From an uncultured Spirochaetales bacterium (lineage in GTDB: Bacteria > Spirochaetota > Spirochaetia > Sphaerochaetales > Sphaerochaetaceae): a stretch of DNA of 64,000 nucleotides. The stretch's first letter is position 1; every line of letters starts with the position of its first letter. The stretch spans positions 121,296 to 185,295 of the forward strand of contig CALXOK010000002.1 of NCBI GenBank assembly GCA_944390025.1. The letters are read 5' to 3'. The notes beneath the pieces are model-generated. The model did not search any database. It saw only the letters and a list, made by a program, of their open reading frames with translations, and was not told the DNA's origin. Position numbers and translations under genes: made by a program. Positions 52,299-62,331 of the stretch are shown here, piece by piece.

Positions 52299-52508
52299 TC
52301 AGTAAGCTTTGGAAGCGTGGATCTTGCGGACCTTCTTCATCTGCTTGCGGGCAAGTGCCTTGTTCTTCCTGTTGAGGATTGTCGAGGGTTTCTCGAAATA
52401 CTGGCGCTTTTTGAACTCGCGGATGATGCCTTCCTTCTCAACCATTCTCTTGAATCTCTTGATTGATTTCTCCAAAGGCTCATTTTCATCAACCTTTACG
52501 AATGCCAC
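52299..52508 (-). CDS. rpsU: Ribosomal protein bS21
   Basis: 69 residues, basic, with the bS21 layout: [19 protein letters not shown] at the start, then [13 protein letters not shown] and a lysine/arginine-rich end. It belongs to the small ribosomal subunit platform, close to the anti-SD end of 16S rRNA, and affects initiation. It is transcribed alone from its own promoter and closed by a strong terminator. AGGGGGTGAT lies about 10 bases upstream of the ATG. Confidence 0.96.
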   Translation of the reverse strand: MAFVKVDENEPLEKSIKRFKRMVEKEGIIREFKKRQYFEKPSTILNRKNKALARKQMKKVRKIHASKAY

Positions 52509-52573
52509 TGATCATCACCCCCTTCCTGCTTTACAGGTAAAAGATAAAACGCTGTCTCAAGACAACGTGTCGT

Positions 52574-52602
52574 ATTCTTGCCTTTTTCCGCGCTTTAGTC
52601 AA
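52574..52602 (-). promoter_or_regulatory. Promoter of rpsU
   Basis: TTGACT (52602-52597), a 17-base spacer and AAGAAT (52579-52574) on the minus strand, about 66 bases before the ATG. The -35 overlaps the stop codon of the upstream transposase remnant. Confidence 0.5.
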
Positions 52603-52861
52603 TAACCTGACTGGCTTTCAGCTTTTTCACATCAGTGCGCTCAGAAAAATCTATTTCCTTCCATGGATGGCTGTTACTCTCGCTGAAGCACTTGTTCTGA
52701 CATATCCGGCACTGATGCTTTGCGATATACCGGCGCCGGCCGTCCTTCTTCACGCTCTTGAGACTCATCACCTGTCCCTGAGGACAGTAGACCACATCCT
52801 CTGTTCTGTCACGCACGAACGCATTGTTCTCCACAGCCTGGCGGGCAAGTTCCTCATTCAT
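52595..52861 (-). pseudogene. Possible transposase remnant (IS1182/IS4-like fragment)
   Basis: 88 codons. The centre (VVYCPQGQVMSLKSVKKDGR, then YIAKHQCRICQNKCF) has the cysteine-rich layout seen between catalytic residues of IS1182-type DDE transposases (CPxG, then CxxCxxKC). The catalytic parts before and after are missing, so this would be a fragment. Its ATG overlaps the fhs stop (TGATG), so it could still be translated as a small zinc-binding-type protein. A genuine small protein is the alternative. No terminal repeats were found. Confidence 0.5.
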
Positions 52862-54531
52862 CAGAAAAGCCCCGTTATAACACCGTCAGGTGAAATGTCG
52901 ATTCCCTCTGCCGCAGGCACCCTGGGAAGACCCGGCATTGTCATGATGGACCCCGCATACGCGACAATGAAGCCGGCACCGGCACTGACCTTCACAGCGC
53001 GGATTGTTATCCTGAAGTCCTCAGGTGCCCCTGTTTTCTTCTCATCATCGGAGAAGGAATACTGTGTCTTGGCAATACATACGGGAAAATCTGCAAAGCC
53101 CTCCTTCTCCGCCTTTTTTATCTGGGAGATCACGCCGGGAAGGAAGTCAACTCCGTCAGCATGATAGATTCTTGTCGCGACAGCCCTGATCTTGTCCGCG
53201 ATTGAAATATTGTCAGGATAGGTGAAATGGGCCTGCCACTGGTCTTTCTGCGAGAGAGCATTCAAGACCGCATCAGCAAGCTCAAGACCACCTTTGCCGC
53301 CTCTGGCCCAGACATCGCACGGGCAGCATGGCACAGACAAAGAGCGGCAGAAGTCCTGAACCATTGCGCTTTCCGCCTCTGTATCGCTGCTGAAGCGGTT
53401 GATTGCGACCACAGAAGGAAGACTCCATACATTCCTGATGTTCTCGATATGACGCCTGAGATTCCCCAGTCCTTTCTCAAGCGCCTCAAGATTCTCAATT
53501 CCCAGATCCTCCTTGCTGACGCCGCCATGGTTTTTAAGGGCCCTGATGGATGCAACAAGAACAATCGCAGACGGCAGCATCGATGAAAGCCGGCACTTGA
53601 TGTCAATGAACTTCTCAGCACCGAGATCCGCACCGAAGCCGGCCTCTGTGACAACCACATCGGCAAGCTTGAGAGCCGTGCGGGTTGCGATGACTGAATT
53701 GCACCCGTGGGCTATATTCGCAAAAGGACCTCCGTGCACGAAGGCAGGAGTATGCGCAAGTGTCTGCACCAGATTCGGCTTGATTGCATCCTTGAGAAGG
53801 GCGCAAACAGCACCGGTCGCATTCAGATCTCCTGCCGTGACAAGCTTTCCGTCATATGTGCGTGCGACAATGAGGCGGGAGACACGCTTTTTCAAATCAG
53901 CAAGATTCATCGCAAGACAAAGCGTCGCCATAATCTCGCTTGCTGTCGTGATGTCAAAGCCTTCCTCCCGGGGAGTCCCGTTTGAAGTTCCTCCAAGTCC
54001 TGTGACAATATTCCTCAGCTGTCTGTCATTCATGTCCATGCACCGTCTCCAGGTTATGCGTCTGGGATCGATGTTCAGAGGATTCCCCTGATGGATTGAG
54101 TTGTCGACAAGAGCGGCTATCAGATTGTTGGCTGCTGTGATGGCATGAAGGTCGCCGGTGAAATGCAGATTGATATCCTCCATCGGGACAACCTGTGACC
54201 ATCCTCCGCCGGCAGCTCCTCCCTTCAGACCGAAAACAGGGCCAAGAGAAGGCTCCCTGAGGGCAAGGGCAACCTTCACGCCTCTCAGGGCAAGAGCATC
54301 GGCAAGTCCGATGGAGACCGTCGTCTTACCCTCTCCTGCCGCAGTCGGATTGATTGCAGTCACAAGCACAAGAGAGCCTTTTCTGCTGCGTCCTTCAAGA
54401 GCAGATGAATCTATCTTTGCCTTGTAGCGGCCATAGTGCTCCACAAGCTCAGAGGGTATGCTGAGAAAGGAGGCAATCTCGTCGATGGGTCTCATTTCCA
54501 CACTGTGTGCGATTTCGATGTCTGAAAGCAT
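52861..54531 (-). CDS. fhs: Formate-tetrahydrofolate ligase
   Basis: 556 residues, the standard length. The ATP-binding P-loop [10 protein letters not shown] (61-70) and the diagnostic [19 protein letters not shown] (92-110) are present, as is the [13 protein letters not shown] segment. It makes 10-formyl-THF from formate, THF and ATP, used in purine synthesis and by acetogens. The initial [14 protein letters not shown] is typical. It lies 2 bases downstream of the M18 aminopeptidase gene and overlaps the transposase remnant by one base. Confidence 0.96.
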   Translation of the reverse strand: MLSDIEIAHSVEMRPIDEIASFLSIPSELVEHYGRYKAKIDSSALEGRSRKGSLVLVTAINPTAAGEGKTTVSIGLADALALRGVKVALALREPSLGPVFGLKGGAAGGGWSQVVPMEDINLHFTGDLHAITAANNLIAALVDNSIHQGNPLNIDPRRITWRRCMDMNDRQLRNIVTGLGGTSNGTPREEGFDITTASEIMATLCLAMNLADLKKRVSRLIVARTYDGKLVTAGDLNATGAVCALLKDAIKPNLVQTLAHTPAFVHGGPFANIAHGCNSVIATRTALKLADVVVTEAGFGADLGAEKFIDIKCRLSSMLPSAIVLVASIRALKNHGGVSKEDLGIENLEALEKGLGNLRRHIENIRNVWSLPSVVAINRFSSDTEAESAMVQDFCRSLSVPCCPCDVWARGGKGGLELADAVLNALSQKDQWQAHFTYPDNISIADKIRAVATRIYHADGVDFLPGVISQIKKAEKEGFADFPVCIAKTQYSFSDDEKKTGAPEDFRITIRAVKVSAGAGFIVAYAGSIMTMPGLPRVPAAEGIDISPDGVITGLF

Positions 54532-54533
54532 GG

Positions 54534-55805
54534 TCAGTCCTCCAGATATACTTCAAAAAGCTTCCTGAGCCAGGTACAGTCATCTGCACCGGCACATTCG
54601 TAGCTTGAATGCATTGCAAGCTGGGCAATCCCTATATCAGCACTCCTGAGCGAGAGCTTCTGCTGGCTGAGTGAGCCGAGCGTGCTTCCTCCTGTCATGT
54701 CCGAGTGATTCACAAACACCTGACAGGGTATGCCATGCTTTCTCATCAGGCTCCTGAGCCAGGAAGCACTGGCTGCGTCTGTCGTGTATTTCTGGCTTGC
54801 TGTGTACTTGATCACCACGCCGCCATTGATGACAGGGTGGCTGACAGGATCGCTTCTGTCCATGTGCCCGGGATGGGCGGCATGGGCATTGTCCGCGCTG
54901 ATCATGAAGCCTGAAGATCGTGCAATCTCCATTTCCTCATCGCTGTAGCCGAGAGACAGGAAGATTCTTCTCCACACTGAAGGCAGGAAGTCGGACAGGG
55001 CTCCCTGCCGGCTGGCAGAACCTGTCTCCTCGTTGTCAAACAGGGCCACGAGCTGCAGCCTTGTGCTCTCCGGTGCGCAGACAAGGGCCTCAATTGCCGT
55101 GTATGCACAGACAAGATCATCAAGTTTAGGAGAGGAGAAAAATTCATTTTCCCTGCCCCAGAATGATGCAGGAGTCCTGTTGTAAAGGAACAAATCGTAA
55201 TCGAGGATATCATCGCTTCTGACAGAAAGGAGGCTGGCAAGCTCATTGATGAAACCATCAGGATCGCAGGAAAGAGAGAAAACCGGCAGTGCTTCTTTCT
55301 GAAGGCTTGTCTTCCGCATCCCGTCTTCTCCTTTCTTCTGCTGATGGACAGCAAGAGAGGGGATGCTCACAAGGTCCCGGGCGAAATCGGCAAGCCTCAT
55401 CTCAATGCCTTCAGGCGTGTTTACATAGACCCTGCCCGCGACAGACAGAGGACGGTCATACCAGGTCTGGAGATCAAGTCCTCCGTAGGCTTCCACGTTC
55501 AGGCGTGACATGAGTGATGAAGACACATCCGGCTCTGTTGGCTTGAGCTTGAGTGAAGGACTGTCTGTATGAGCGCTGATGGCATGCACCGATTCAATAC
55601 GTCCTTCAGGAACCCTGAATGCTATTAGAGAGGAGCTGTTGCGGCTGACATAGTATCTGCCGCCCGCTCTGACTGAGAAAGGCTCATCTTCCCTAAGTGC
55701 GATGAAACCGGCATCAGCAAGCTTCTTCTCAAGGTTCGCCACGACATGGTATACAGACGGACTTTGTGCAATGAACTGTGCGATTTTCCTGCAATCTTCT
55801 CTCAT
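54534..55805 (-). CDS. apeB: M18-family aminopeptidase
   Basis: 423 residues of the M18 family. Metal ligands are H79 and D81 ([12 protein letters not shown]), the acidic [20 protein letters not shown] and the late MHSSYE histidine. These are large, cytosolic, dodecameric zinc aminopeptidases that prefer acidic or other N-terminal residues. There is no SD; a perfect TATAAT (55818-55813) lies 7 bases before the ATG inside the gap after aroB, so it has its own promoter and probably a leaderless mRNA. It is followed 2 bases later by fhs. Confidence 0.92.
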   Translation of the reverse strand: MREDCRKIAQFIAQSPSVYHVVANLEKKLADAGFIALREDEPFSVRAGGRYYVSRNSSSLIAFRVPEGRIESVHAISAHTDSPSLKLKPTEPDVSSSLMSRLNVEAYGGLDLQTWYDRPLSVAGRVYVNTPEGIEMRLADFARDLVSIPSLAVHQQKKGEDGMRKTSLQKEALPVFSLSCDPDGFINELASLLSVRSDDILDYDLFLYNRTPASFWGRENEFFSSPKLDDLVCAYTAIEALVCAPESTRLQLVALFDNEETGSASRQGALSDFLPSVWRRIFLSLGYSDEEMEIARSSGFMISADNAHAAHPGHMDRSDPVSHPVINGGVVIKYTASQKYTTDAASASWLRSLMRKHGIPCQVFVNHSDMTGGSTLGSLSQQKLSLRSADIGIAQLAMHSSYECAGADDCTWLRKLFEVYLED

Positions 55806-55812
55806 GGCGGGA

Positions 55813-55818
55813 ATTATA
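55813..55818 (-). promoter_or_regulatory. -10 box giving a leaderless aminopeptidase mRNA
   Basis: TATAAT on the minus strand, 7 bases from the ATG, in the 41-base gap after aroB. The matching -35 is weak. Confidence 0.55.
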
Positions 55819-55846
55819 GCGCACAGACGGTTTGCGCTTCCAGACG

Positions 55847-56902
55847 TCAGGCCCCCTGAACCACGAGTGACCTGACAAGATCATCCTCAACAGGAGAGAG
55901 AACCGGTTTTCCGAAGCCTTCAAGCAGGACAAAGCGCACGCTTCCTGATGCCCTCTTCTTGTCTTTTCCAACAGCTGCGATGAAGTCATCCCATCTTTTA
56001 GGAGCCACTCTCATGTCAATGTCATAACCATACATGCGAAGCAGGCCGTCGGCTTTGTGCACAAACTCATCATCCACAAGCCCTTTTGCATAGGAGCATG
56101 CAACTGCCCTGGAAACTCCCCAGGCGACAGCGATGCCATGACTGATGCCGAAAGTCTCGATGCTTTCAAGGGCATGAGCGAATGTATGGCCAAGATTCAG
56201 CGCCTGTCTTATACCCTTTTTCTCCTCCGGATCCCTTTCAATGTAGGAAGCCTTGACATGCAGTGACAGGCCGAGCATTTCCACAAGAGTCCCTCTGTCA
56301 CGGGAAAGAATCCTGTCACATCTGGAGTGAAGGAAGTCATAAAGCTCCTCATCACCACTGAGGAAGGCATGCTTGAGAACCTCTCCCAGCCCGCTGATGT
56401 ATTCACTCTCAGGAAGCGAGTCAAGCGTCTGGGGAGCAACCAGCACTTTTTCTGCAGGATAGAACGTTCCAATCAGGTTCTTTCCTCCTTCAAAGTCAAT
56501 GGCTGTCTTTCCGCCAAGGGAGGCATCCACCATGCAAAGGAGGGTTGTCGGGACAAGAATGAGCCTGCAGCCGCGCATGTACAGGCTTGCGCTCAGTGCC
56601 GTGATATCACAGACAACACCGCCGCCCAGAGCAATCATGACGCTGTCACGTGCAAGATGCGCATCCAGCGCCGCCGAGACAATCCTCTCGACAGCCTGCC
56701 ATGTCTTGTACCTCTCTCCAGGGGGAAGAATGACGCGGTTCTTTATCTGATCCGGAACAAGATACGCGCTGTTGGCATCCGCCACCAGAAGCACATTGCC
56801 CTGACAGCCTTCTATAATCCGTGAAAGATCCTTCATGCTGCTGATAAAGGATACTTGTGTGCTGATGCCGTTTTTCAAAGTGACAGAGAAATCTGAAGCC
56901 AT
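55847..56902 (-). CDS. aroB: 3-dehydroquinate synthase
   Basis: 351 residues. NAD-binding GGGVVCDI (near 95-102), the VPTTLLCMVDASLGGKTAID segment and GLGEVLKHAF with zinc ligands, plus NLGHTFAHALE, are diagnostic. It forms dehydroquinate in the shikimate pathway. There is no SD; TAGAAT lies 6 bases before the ATG. No other aro gene is adjacent. It is divergent from the cysteine desulfurase gene, with 72 bases between start codons. Confidence 0.94.
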   Translation of the reverse strand: MASDFSVTLKNGISTQVSFISSMKDLSRIIEGCQGNVLLVADANSAYLVPDQIKNRVILPPGERYKTWQAVERIVSAALDAHLARDSVMIALGGGVVCDITALSASLYMRGCRLILVPTTLLCMVDASLGGKTAIDFEGGKNLIGTFYPAEKVLVAPQTLDSLPESEYISGLGEVLKHAFLSGDEELYDFLHSRCDRILSRDRGTLVEMLGLSLHVKASYIERDPEEKKGIRQALNLGHTFAHALESIETFGISHGIAVAWGVSRAVACSYAKGLVDDEFVHKADGLLRMYGYDIDMRVAPKRWDDFIAAVGKDKKRASGSVRFVLLEGFGKPVLSPVEDDLVRSLVVQGA

Positions 56903-56938
56903 ATGGCGATTCTATCAGATTGGACGGAAATATGCATC

Positions 56939-56967
56939 TTGTACTTTGTCTCAGTAACCGGCAGAAT
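56939..56967 (+). promoter_or_regulatory. Promoter giving a leaderless desulfurase mRNA
   Basis: TTGTAC (56939-56944), a 17-base spacer and CAGAAT (56962-56967), then 7 bases to the ATG. The layout matches the mutase promoter at 40025-40053. Confidence 0.5.
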
Positions 56968-56974
56968 GTGGGCC

Positions 56975-58084
56975 ATGCAATATCATTACTTTGATAACGC
57001 CGCCACAACAATGATCAGTGACAGGGCGCTGGATGCATACAACAGTACGGCCCGTGAATACATGGCAAATCCGTCAGCGGCCTATCTTCCGGCCAGAGAA
57101 AGCAGGAAGAAGCTTGAAGAATGCCGTCAGAATCTGGCCGATGTTCTCGGCACCGACCCATCATGCCTCTATTTCACAAGCGGGGCAAGTGAAGCCATAA
57201 CAATAGTCCTGACAAGTCTTCTGTGGGCAAAGATTCCCGGTCAGGTAATAACCTCCTCAATCGAGCATGAGGCCGTACTCTCTCCTCTTGCAATCCTGCG
57301 CGAGAAAGGATGGAAGACAGAAACGCTCAATGCTCCGGGCGGCTTCATCAGTCCGCAAGAGCTTGAGAAGAAGATCACAAAAGAAACAAGGCTGGTTGCG
57401 GTAATGGCTGTGAGCAACGTGCTGGGAACAGTCCAGGACACGAAGGCTCTTGCCGAAGTGGTACGCTCAAAGGAAAAGGAATACGGAAGAAGCATCTTTT
57501 TCTTCTCTGACAGCGTTCAGGCTCTGGGCAAGACAGGCCTCTGCCTCAATGAAAGCACTGTGGACGGAGCTTCATTCAGTGCCCATAAGATACACGGGCC
57601 GCGCGGAGTCGGCCTTCTCTACCTCAGAAACAGGAACCTGCAGGTCCTGTCCCATGCAGGAGGACAGGAAAGCGGAATACGGGGAGGCACGGAAAACCTT
57701 CCTGCGATTGCAGGCTTCGCCGAAGCCGCAAGTGAGCTGTCATCAGATGATTACGATAAGGTGAGACTGCTCAATGAAACAGTCAGAAAGGAGCTTGAAG
57801 GCTCAAAGGTGAGCATCCTCACGGATGGAAAGCGCTGCACTCCTTATATCCTTCCGGTCGCACTGCACCTTCCCTCTCAGGTCTCTGTGAGAATGCTTCA
57901 GGACAAGGGCTATCTTGTGTCAGCAGGCTCTGCATGCTCTAATAACGAAAGGGGAAAGGCTGAAGCTGTCTTCCGCAATGCGGGCTTTTCGAAACAGGCC
58001 GGAGGAATTCTCAGAATCTCATTCTCTCGGTACAATACACTGGAGGAAGCACAGGGCCTTGCCCGTGCGCTTAAGGAAATCTGA
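56975..58084 (+). CDS. Cysteine desulfurase (NifS/IscS family)
   Basis: 369 residues from ATG 56975, where the family start YHYFDNAATT follows; the in-frame codons before it lie over the aroB promoter. The PLP lysine is in FSAHKIHGPRGVG, and the catalytic cysteine in VSAGSACSNNERG. It takes sulfur from cysteine as a persulfide. Being only 3 bases before thiI, it is likely its dedicated sulfur donor, as NifZ is to ThiI in Bacillus subtilis, rather than an Fe-S cluster assembly enzyme; no iscU or sufU is nearby. Confidence 0.9.
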   Translation: MQYHYFDNAATTMISDRALDAYNSTAREYMANPSAAYLPARESRKKLEECRQNLADVLGTDPSCLYFTSGASEAITIVLTSLLWAKIPGQVITSSIEHEAVLSPLAILREKGWKTETLNAPGGFISPQELEKKITKETRLVAVMAVSNVLGTVQDTKALAEVVRSKEKEYGRSIFFFSDSVQALGKTGLCLNESTVDGASFSAHKIHGPRGVGLLYLRNRNLQVLSHAGGQESGIRGGTENLPAIAGFAEAASELSSDDYDKVRLLNETVRKELEGSKVSILTDGKRCTPYILPVALHLPSQVSVRMLQDKGYLVSAGSACSNNERGKAEAVFRNAGFSKQAGGILRISFSRYNTLEEAQGLARALKEI

Positions 58085-58087
58085 ATT

Positions 58088-59323
58088 ATGGCAAAACAGC
58101 TCTATCTGATAAAAGAAGGTGAAATCTCCCTAAAAGGCCTCAACAGGGGCTTCTTTGAGAAAAGGCTCAAAAACAATGTCAAGGACAAGCTCCGTCCATA
58201 CCATTCGACAACTCAGCGTCAGAAGGGTCGTCTTTTCCTGTTTGTCGACGAGGACTGCCCTGCTGAGAGAATTGAAAGAGCCCTGTCCACCACATTCGGC
58301 ATTGCCGGCTATGCAAAGGCACTCATGTGCCAGAAAGATACTGATGTCATCAGGGCAAAGACAGAGGAGCTTTTATCAGGACTTGACGGAAGCAGTCTGA
58401 AGACTTTCAAGATTGCAGTACGCAGGGAGGACAAGAGCTTTCCAGTGCACAGCTACGACATGGCCTGTCTTCTTGCCCAGACAGTGAACAAGGTTTTCCC
58501 TCATCTGAGTGTAGACTTGAGGAATCCGGATCTGACCGTACACCTTGAGATAAGGAACCAGGCATTCCTCTACACAAGCGACAGCCCGGGGCCGCGTGGT
58601 CTTCCTGCAGGTACGGCAGGACGAGGACTTCTTCTTTTAAGCGGAGGAATCGACAGCCCGGTTGCAGCCTATACGATGGCAAAGCGCGGGGTGAAGCTTG
58701 ACTGCCTCTACTTCCACGCCTATCCGTACACAAGTGATGAGGCTCTTGAGAAGGTGAAAAAGCTTGCAAGCCTCATAGCCCCCTACCTCAACGGCACACG
58801 CCTTTTTGTCATACCCTACACTGACGCACAGCTGAATATCAGGGACAAGTCCAGAGCAGATGCAACCACATTGATGTTCCGTGCAGCAATGATGAAGACT
58901 GCAGGAAGGATTGTTGCAATGGAAGGCATGCAGTGCATCGTCACAGGAGAAGCCCTGAGCCAGGTCGCCAGCCAGACACTGCCTGCAATGGCTTTCACGG
59001 ACAGCATGTCAGACTATCTTGTGCTTCGTCCGCTGTGCGGGTCTGACAAGGAGGAAATCATAGCTCTGGCCAAGAAAATCGGGACCTACGAGACCTCAAT
59101 CCTTCCATATGAGGACTGCTGTGTGATTTTCTCACCAAAGCATCCTCTGACAAATCCCGACAGACAGGAGATGATAGAGCTTTACGAGAGCCTCGGGATG
59201 GATGAATTCATAGAAAAGGCATTGCTTGAAACCCGGATTTACACCTTCAACGGCAACGGAGAGGAAGGAGAAACCTTCAGTCTGAAGGACAAAATTGAGG
59301 GGGATATTATAGAGCAGAATTGA
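58088..59323 (+). CDS. thiI: tRNA 4-thiouridine synthase ThiI
   Basis: 411 residues. An N-terminal ferredoxin-like and THUMP domain (about 1-165) is followed by the PP-loop ATP pyrophosphatase domain with SGGIDSPVAAY (near 186-196). It adenylates and thiolates U8 of tRNA. There is no C-terminal rhodanese domain, so sulfur transfer must use an internal cysteine such as the pair in EDCCVIF, as in short ThiI proteins. AAGGAAAT precedes the ATG. It follows the desulfurase gene by 3 bases. Confidence 0.94.
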   Translation: MAKQLYLIKEGEISLKGLNRGFFEKRLKNNVKDKLRPYHSTTQRQKGRLFLFVDEDCPAERIERALSTTFGIAGYAKALMCQKDTDVIRAKTEELLSGLDGSSLKTFKIAVRREDKSFPVHSYDMACLLAQTVNKVFPHLSVDLRNPDLTVHLEIRNQAFLYTSDSPGPRGLPAGTAGRGLLLLSGGIDSPVAAYTMAKRGVKLDCLYFHAYPYTSDEALEKVKKLASLIAPYLNGTRLFVIPYTDAQLNIRDKSRADATTLMFRAAMMKTAGRIVAMEGMQCIVTGEALSQVASQTLPAMAFTDSMSDYLVLRPLCGSDKEEIIALAKKIGTYETSILPYEDCCVIFSPKHPLTNPDRQEMIELYESLGMDEFIEKALLETRIYTFNGNGEEGETFSLKDKIEGDIIEQN

Positions 59324-59412
59324 TAATATTTTTTTGATAATTCTGCAATATTTTTTGCTTAATCTCTTTAGCCCTTTCTCTTTTTCCGTTTTTCTATTAT
59401 TTAATACGCGAT

Positions 59413-62331
59413 ATGTACCGCGTAGGAATAGATATCGGATCGACAACAGTGAAGGTTGTTGTTCTGGATGATGAAGAGAACATCGTCTTCTCAAAGTACG
59501 AACGTCATTTATCGGAAATTATCGGAAAAACAAAGGAAATGCTTTCTCAGATTCTTCCAGTCGTGAAGGACGAGAAGATAAGCATTGCGATTTCAGGCTC
59601 TGCGGGAATGGGTCTTGCCACAGACTGCCACATTCCATTCGTGCAGGAAGTATATGCAACACGCAATGCGGCAAAGCATTACATTCCAGACACAGATGCA
59701 ATCATAGAGCTTGGTGGAGAGGATGCGAAGATTCTTTTCCTCACTAACGGGCTTGAAGTCAGGATGAACGGAAGCTGTGCCGGCGGCACCGGTGCCTTCA
59801 TCGACCAGATGGCCACGCTTCTGGGAATCGGACGTGACGACATGGAATACTACGCATCACGTGCGAGCCAGACCTACACGATTGCAAGCCGCTGCGGCGT
59901 TTTCGCCAAGACAGATGTCCAGCCTCTAATCAACCAGGGTGCGAAGGTTGAGGATATCGCCGCCTCGATTCTTGAGGCTGTTGTCAACCAGACCATCGCA
60001 GGTCTTGCACAGGGCCGTAAAATCAAAGGCAAGGTTGTCTATCTCGGAGGCCCGCTCACCTTCATTCCGACACTGAGAAAGAAGTTTGATGAAGCCCTGC
60101 ACACCACAGGCATCTGTCCGGAGAACTCCCTCTATTACGTCGCACTCGGCACTGCACTGACAAAGAACTATGACCTGATGACAGCCCAGGAATGCATTGA
60201 CCGCATCTCCTCTTATTCAGGAGAGGGAAAGTACGTCCAGTTCGAGCCTCTTTTCAATGACGAGGAGGACTACAAGGCCTTTGTGGAGCGCCATAACAGG
60301 GATCAGGTCAGAAGCATTGATCCCTCTGCCTACCATGGCAAGGCATATCTCGGCATAGACTCAGGCTCCACAACCATCAAGATGTGTGTCATCTCCCAGA
60401 ATGGAGAGCTTCTTGTCTCCCGCTATTCATCAAACAACGGAAACCCTGTACAGGCGGTCGAGTCATTCCTCATGTCCTTTTACGAGAGTTTCCCTTACAT
60501 CACCATCGCAGGAGCAGCGTCAACCGGTTACGGAGAGGATCTGATGAAAGCCGCATTCCGCCTTGACTGGTCACTTGTCGAGACACAGGCGCATTTCATC
60601 GGAGCGCGCTTCTTCATGCCTGATGTCGACTTCATCATCGATATCGGCGGACAGGACATGAAATGCTTCAAGATCCGTGACAACAACATAGATGACATCT
60701 TCCTCAATGAAGCCTGCTCATCCGGATGCGGAAGCTTCCTGCAGACCTTCGCGGTCGCACTGGGAAAGTCTGTGAGCGAGTTCGCACAGGAGGCAATCAA
60801 ATCGAAGCACCCTGTCGATCTGGGCTCCAGATGCACGGTCTTCATGAATTCCTCAGTCAAGCAGGCTCAGAAGGACGGAGCCCTTCTTGAAGATATCTCG
60901 GCAGGACTTGCTATATCAGTCGTGAAGAATGCAATCTACAAGGTCATCAGGGCATCCAGCGCACAGTCCCTCGGCCGTCATATCGTCGTCCAGGGAGGAA
61001 CCTTCCTCAACGATGCCGTCCTCAGGGCTTTCGAGAAGGAAATCAAGACTGATGTCATCCGGCCTAATATTGCAGGACTTATGGGTGCTTTCGGAGCCGC
61101 GCTCTATGCAAGAAGGAAGAGTCAGGCTGAAGGAAAAGAAGTCTCTTCAATACTGACAGACGAGGAAATAAAGGAATTCACCCATGATGTGAAGAGCACG
61201 AAGTGTCAGGGATGCACGAATCACTGCCTGCTGACTATCAACACATTCGCCGGCGGCAGAAGACTCATCAGCGGTAACCGCTGTGAGCGTCCGGTCACGA
61301 AGACGAAAGTCGAAGACAGCGAGCAGACAGACATCTACGCATACAAGCAGCAGCTTTTCAGAGAGTATGCTGAAAAGCGCACCCCCGGTGCGCCTCGCGG
61401 CACAATGGGACTTCCGATGGCTCTTGGAATGTGGGAACTGCTGCCATTCTGGCACACCGTCTTCACGGATCTGGGCTGGGATGTCGTTGTCTCAGATGAG
61501 TCCAACAGAGATATCTACGTCAGAGGACAGGCAAGCATTCCTTCCGATACTGTCTGTTTCCCGGCAAAGCTCATGCATGGCCATATCGAGTCCCTGCTGG
61601 ACAAGGATGTTGATGCCATCTTCCTGCCCTGCTCCAGCTATAACGTTGACGAAGAGAAAGGAAGCAACCACTTCAACTGTCCTGTTGTCGCATACTACGC
61701 CGAAGTCATCCACTCCAACATGGACCTGCGCGGAAAGAAGTTCTACTATCCTTATCTGAGCCTTGAAAGCAGCAAGCATCTGACAAAACGCCTTGCCCAG
61801 ACTTTCGCAATCCCTAAAAAGCAGGTTGCCAAGGCAGTTGAGCATGCCTTCGCCCAGCTCAGTGAATACCATGAGAAAGTCATCAGACGCGGCGAGGAAA
61901 TCGTGGAAAAGGCCCACAGGGATGGAAAGAGAATCATCGTGCTCTGCGGAAGGCCTTATCATGTGGACAGAGAGATCAACCACGGAATCGACCGCCTGAT
62001 TCTCTCTCTTGGAGCATACGTCATCAGCGAAGACAGCATCAGCTACAAGGAAGCAAAGCATGATGTGAACGTGCTCAACCAGTGGACTTATCATTCACGT
62101 CTGTATGACGCTGCGCACTATGTTGCGAAGCACAGTGACATGGACCTTGTCCAGTTCATCTCCTTCGGCTGCGGTCTGGATGCCGTCACAAGCGATGAGG
62201 TCAGGGAGATTCTGAGACAGGATGACAGGATATACACGATGGTGAAGATTGATGAGATTACCAACGTGGGAGCCGTGAGAATCAGGCTCAGAAGCCTCTT
62301 TGCAGCACTGGAGGAGAAAGAAAATGCCTAG
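59413..62331 (+). CDS. 2-hydroxyacyl-CoA dehydratase activase-type protein (two ASKHA domains)
   Basis: 972 residues. Two BadF/BcrA-type ATPase domains in tandem begin VGIDIGSTTVKV (4-15) and LGIDSGSTTIKM (near 314). Each has a cluster-binding cysteine region (NGSCAGGTGAF; NEACSSGCGSF) and nucleotide motifs. A C-terminal DUF2229-type region follows CQGCTNHCLLTI. The pair resembles the activator of 2-hydroxyglutaryl-CoA dehydratase and benzoyl-CoA reductase, which drives ATP-dependent electron transfer from an Fe-S cluster. The real substrate of this single-chain group is unknown. In many bacteria it is fused to the next gene into one protein of about 1400 residues; here they overlap by 8 bases in different frames. 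Confidence 0.85.
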   Translation: MYRVGIDIGSTTVKVVVLDDEENIVFSKYERHLSEIIGKTKEMLSQILPVVKDEKISIAISGSAGMGLATDCHIPFVQEVYATRNAAKHYIPDTDAIIELGGEDAKILFLTNGLEVRMNGSCAGGTGAFIDQMATLLGIGRDDMEYYASRASQTYTIASRCGVFAKTDVQPLINQGAKVEDIAASILEAVVNQTIAGLAQGRKIKGKVVYLGGPLTFIPTLRKKFDEALHTTGICPENSLYYVALGTALTKNYDLMTAQECIDRISSYSGEGKYVQFEPLFNDEEDYKAFVERHNRDQVRSIDPSAYHGKAYLGIDSGSTTIKMCVISQNGELLVSRYSSNNGNPVQAVESFLMSFYESFPYITIAGAASTGYGEDLMKAAFRLDWSLVETQAHFIGARFFMPDVDFIIDIGGQDMKCFKIRDNNIDDIFLNEACSSGCGSFLQTFAVALGKSVSEFAQEAIKSKHPVDLGSRCTVFMNSSVKQAQKDGALLEDISAGLAISVVKNAIYKVIRASSAQSLGRHIVVQGGTFLNDAVLRAFEKEIKTDVIRPNIAGLMGAFGAALYARRKSQAEGKEVSSILTDEEIKEFTHDVKSTKCQGCTNHCLLTINTFAGGRRLISGNRCERPVTKTKVEDSEQTDIYAYKQQLFREYAEKRTPGAPRGTMGLPMALGMWELLPFWHTVFTDLGWDVVVSDESNRDIYVRGQASIPSDTVCFPAKLMHGHIESLLDKDVDAIFLPCSSYNVDEEKGSNHFNCPVVAYYAEVIHSNMDLRGKKFYYPYLSLESSKHLTKRLAQTFAIPKKQVAKAVEHAFAQLSEYHEKVIRRGEEIVEKAHRDGKRIIVLCGRPYHVDREINHGIDRLILSLGAYVISEDSISYKEAKHDVNVLNQWTYHSRLYDAAHYVAKHSDMDLVQFISFGCGLDAVTSDEVREILRQDDRIYTMVKIDEITNVGAVRIRLRSLFAALEEKENA

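Noticed and set aside
59324..59412. T-rich gap after thiI as a terminator
   Set aside because: The only stem (AGAATT/AATTCT) is short and A/T only, with the T-runs inside the loop and after a second weak hairpin; not convincing.
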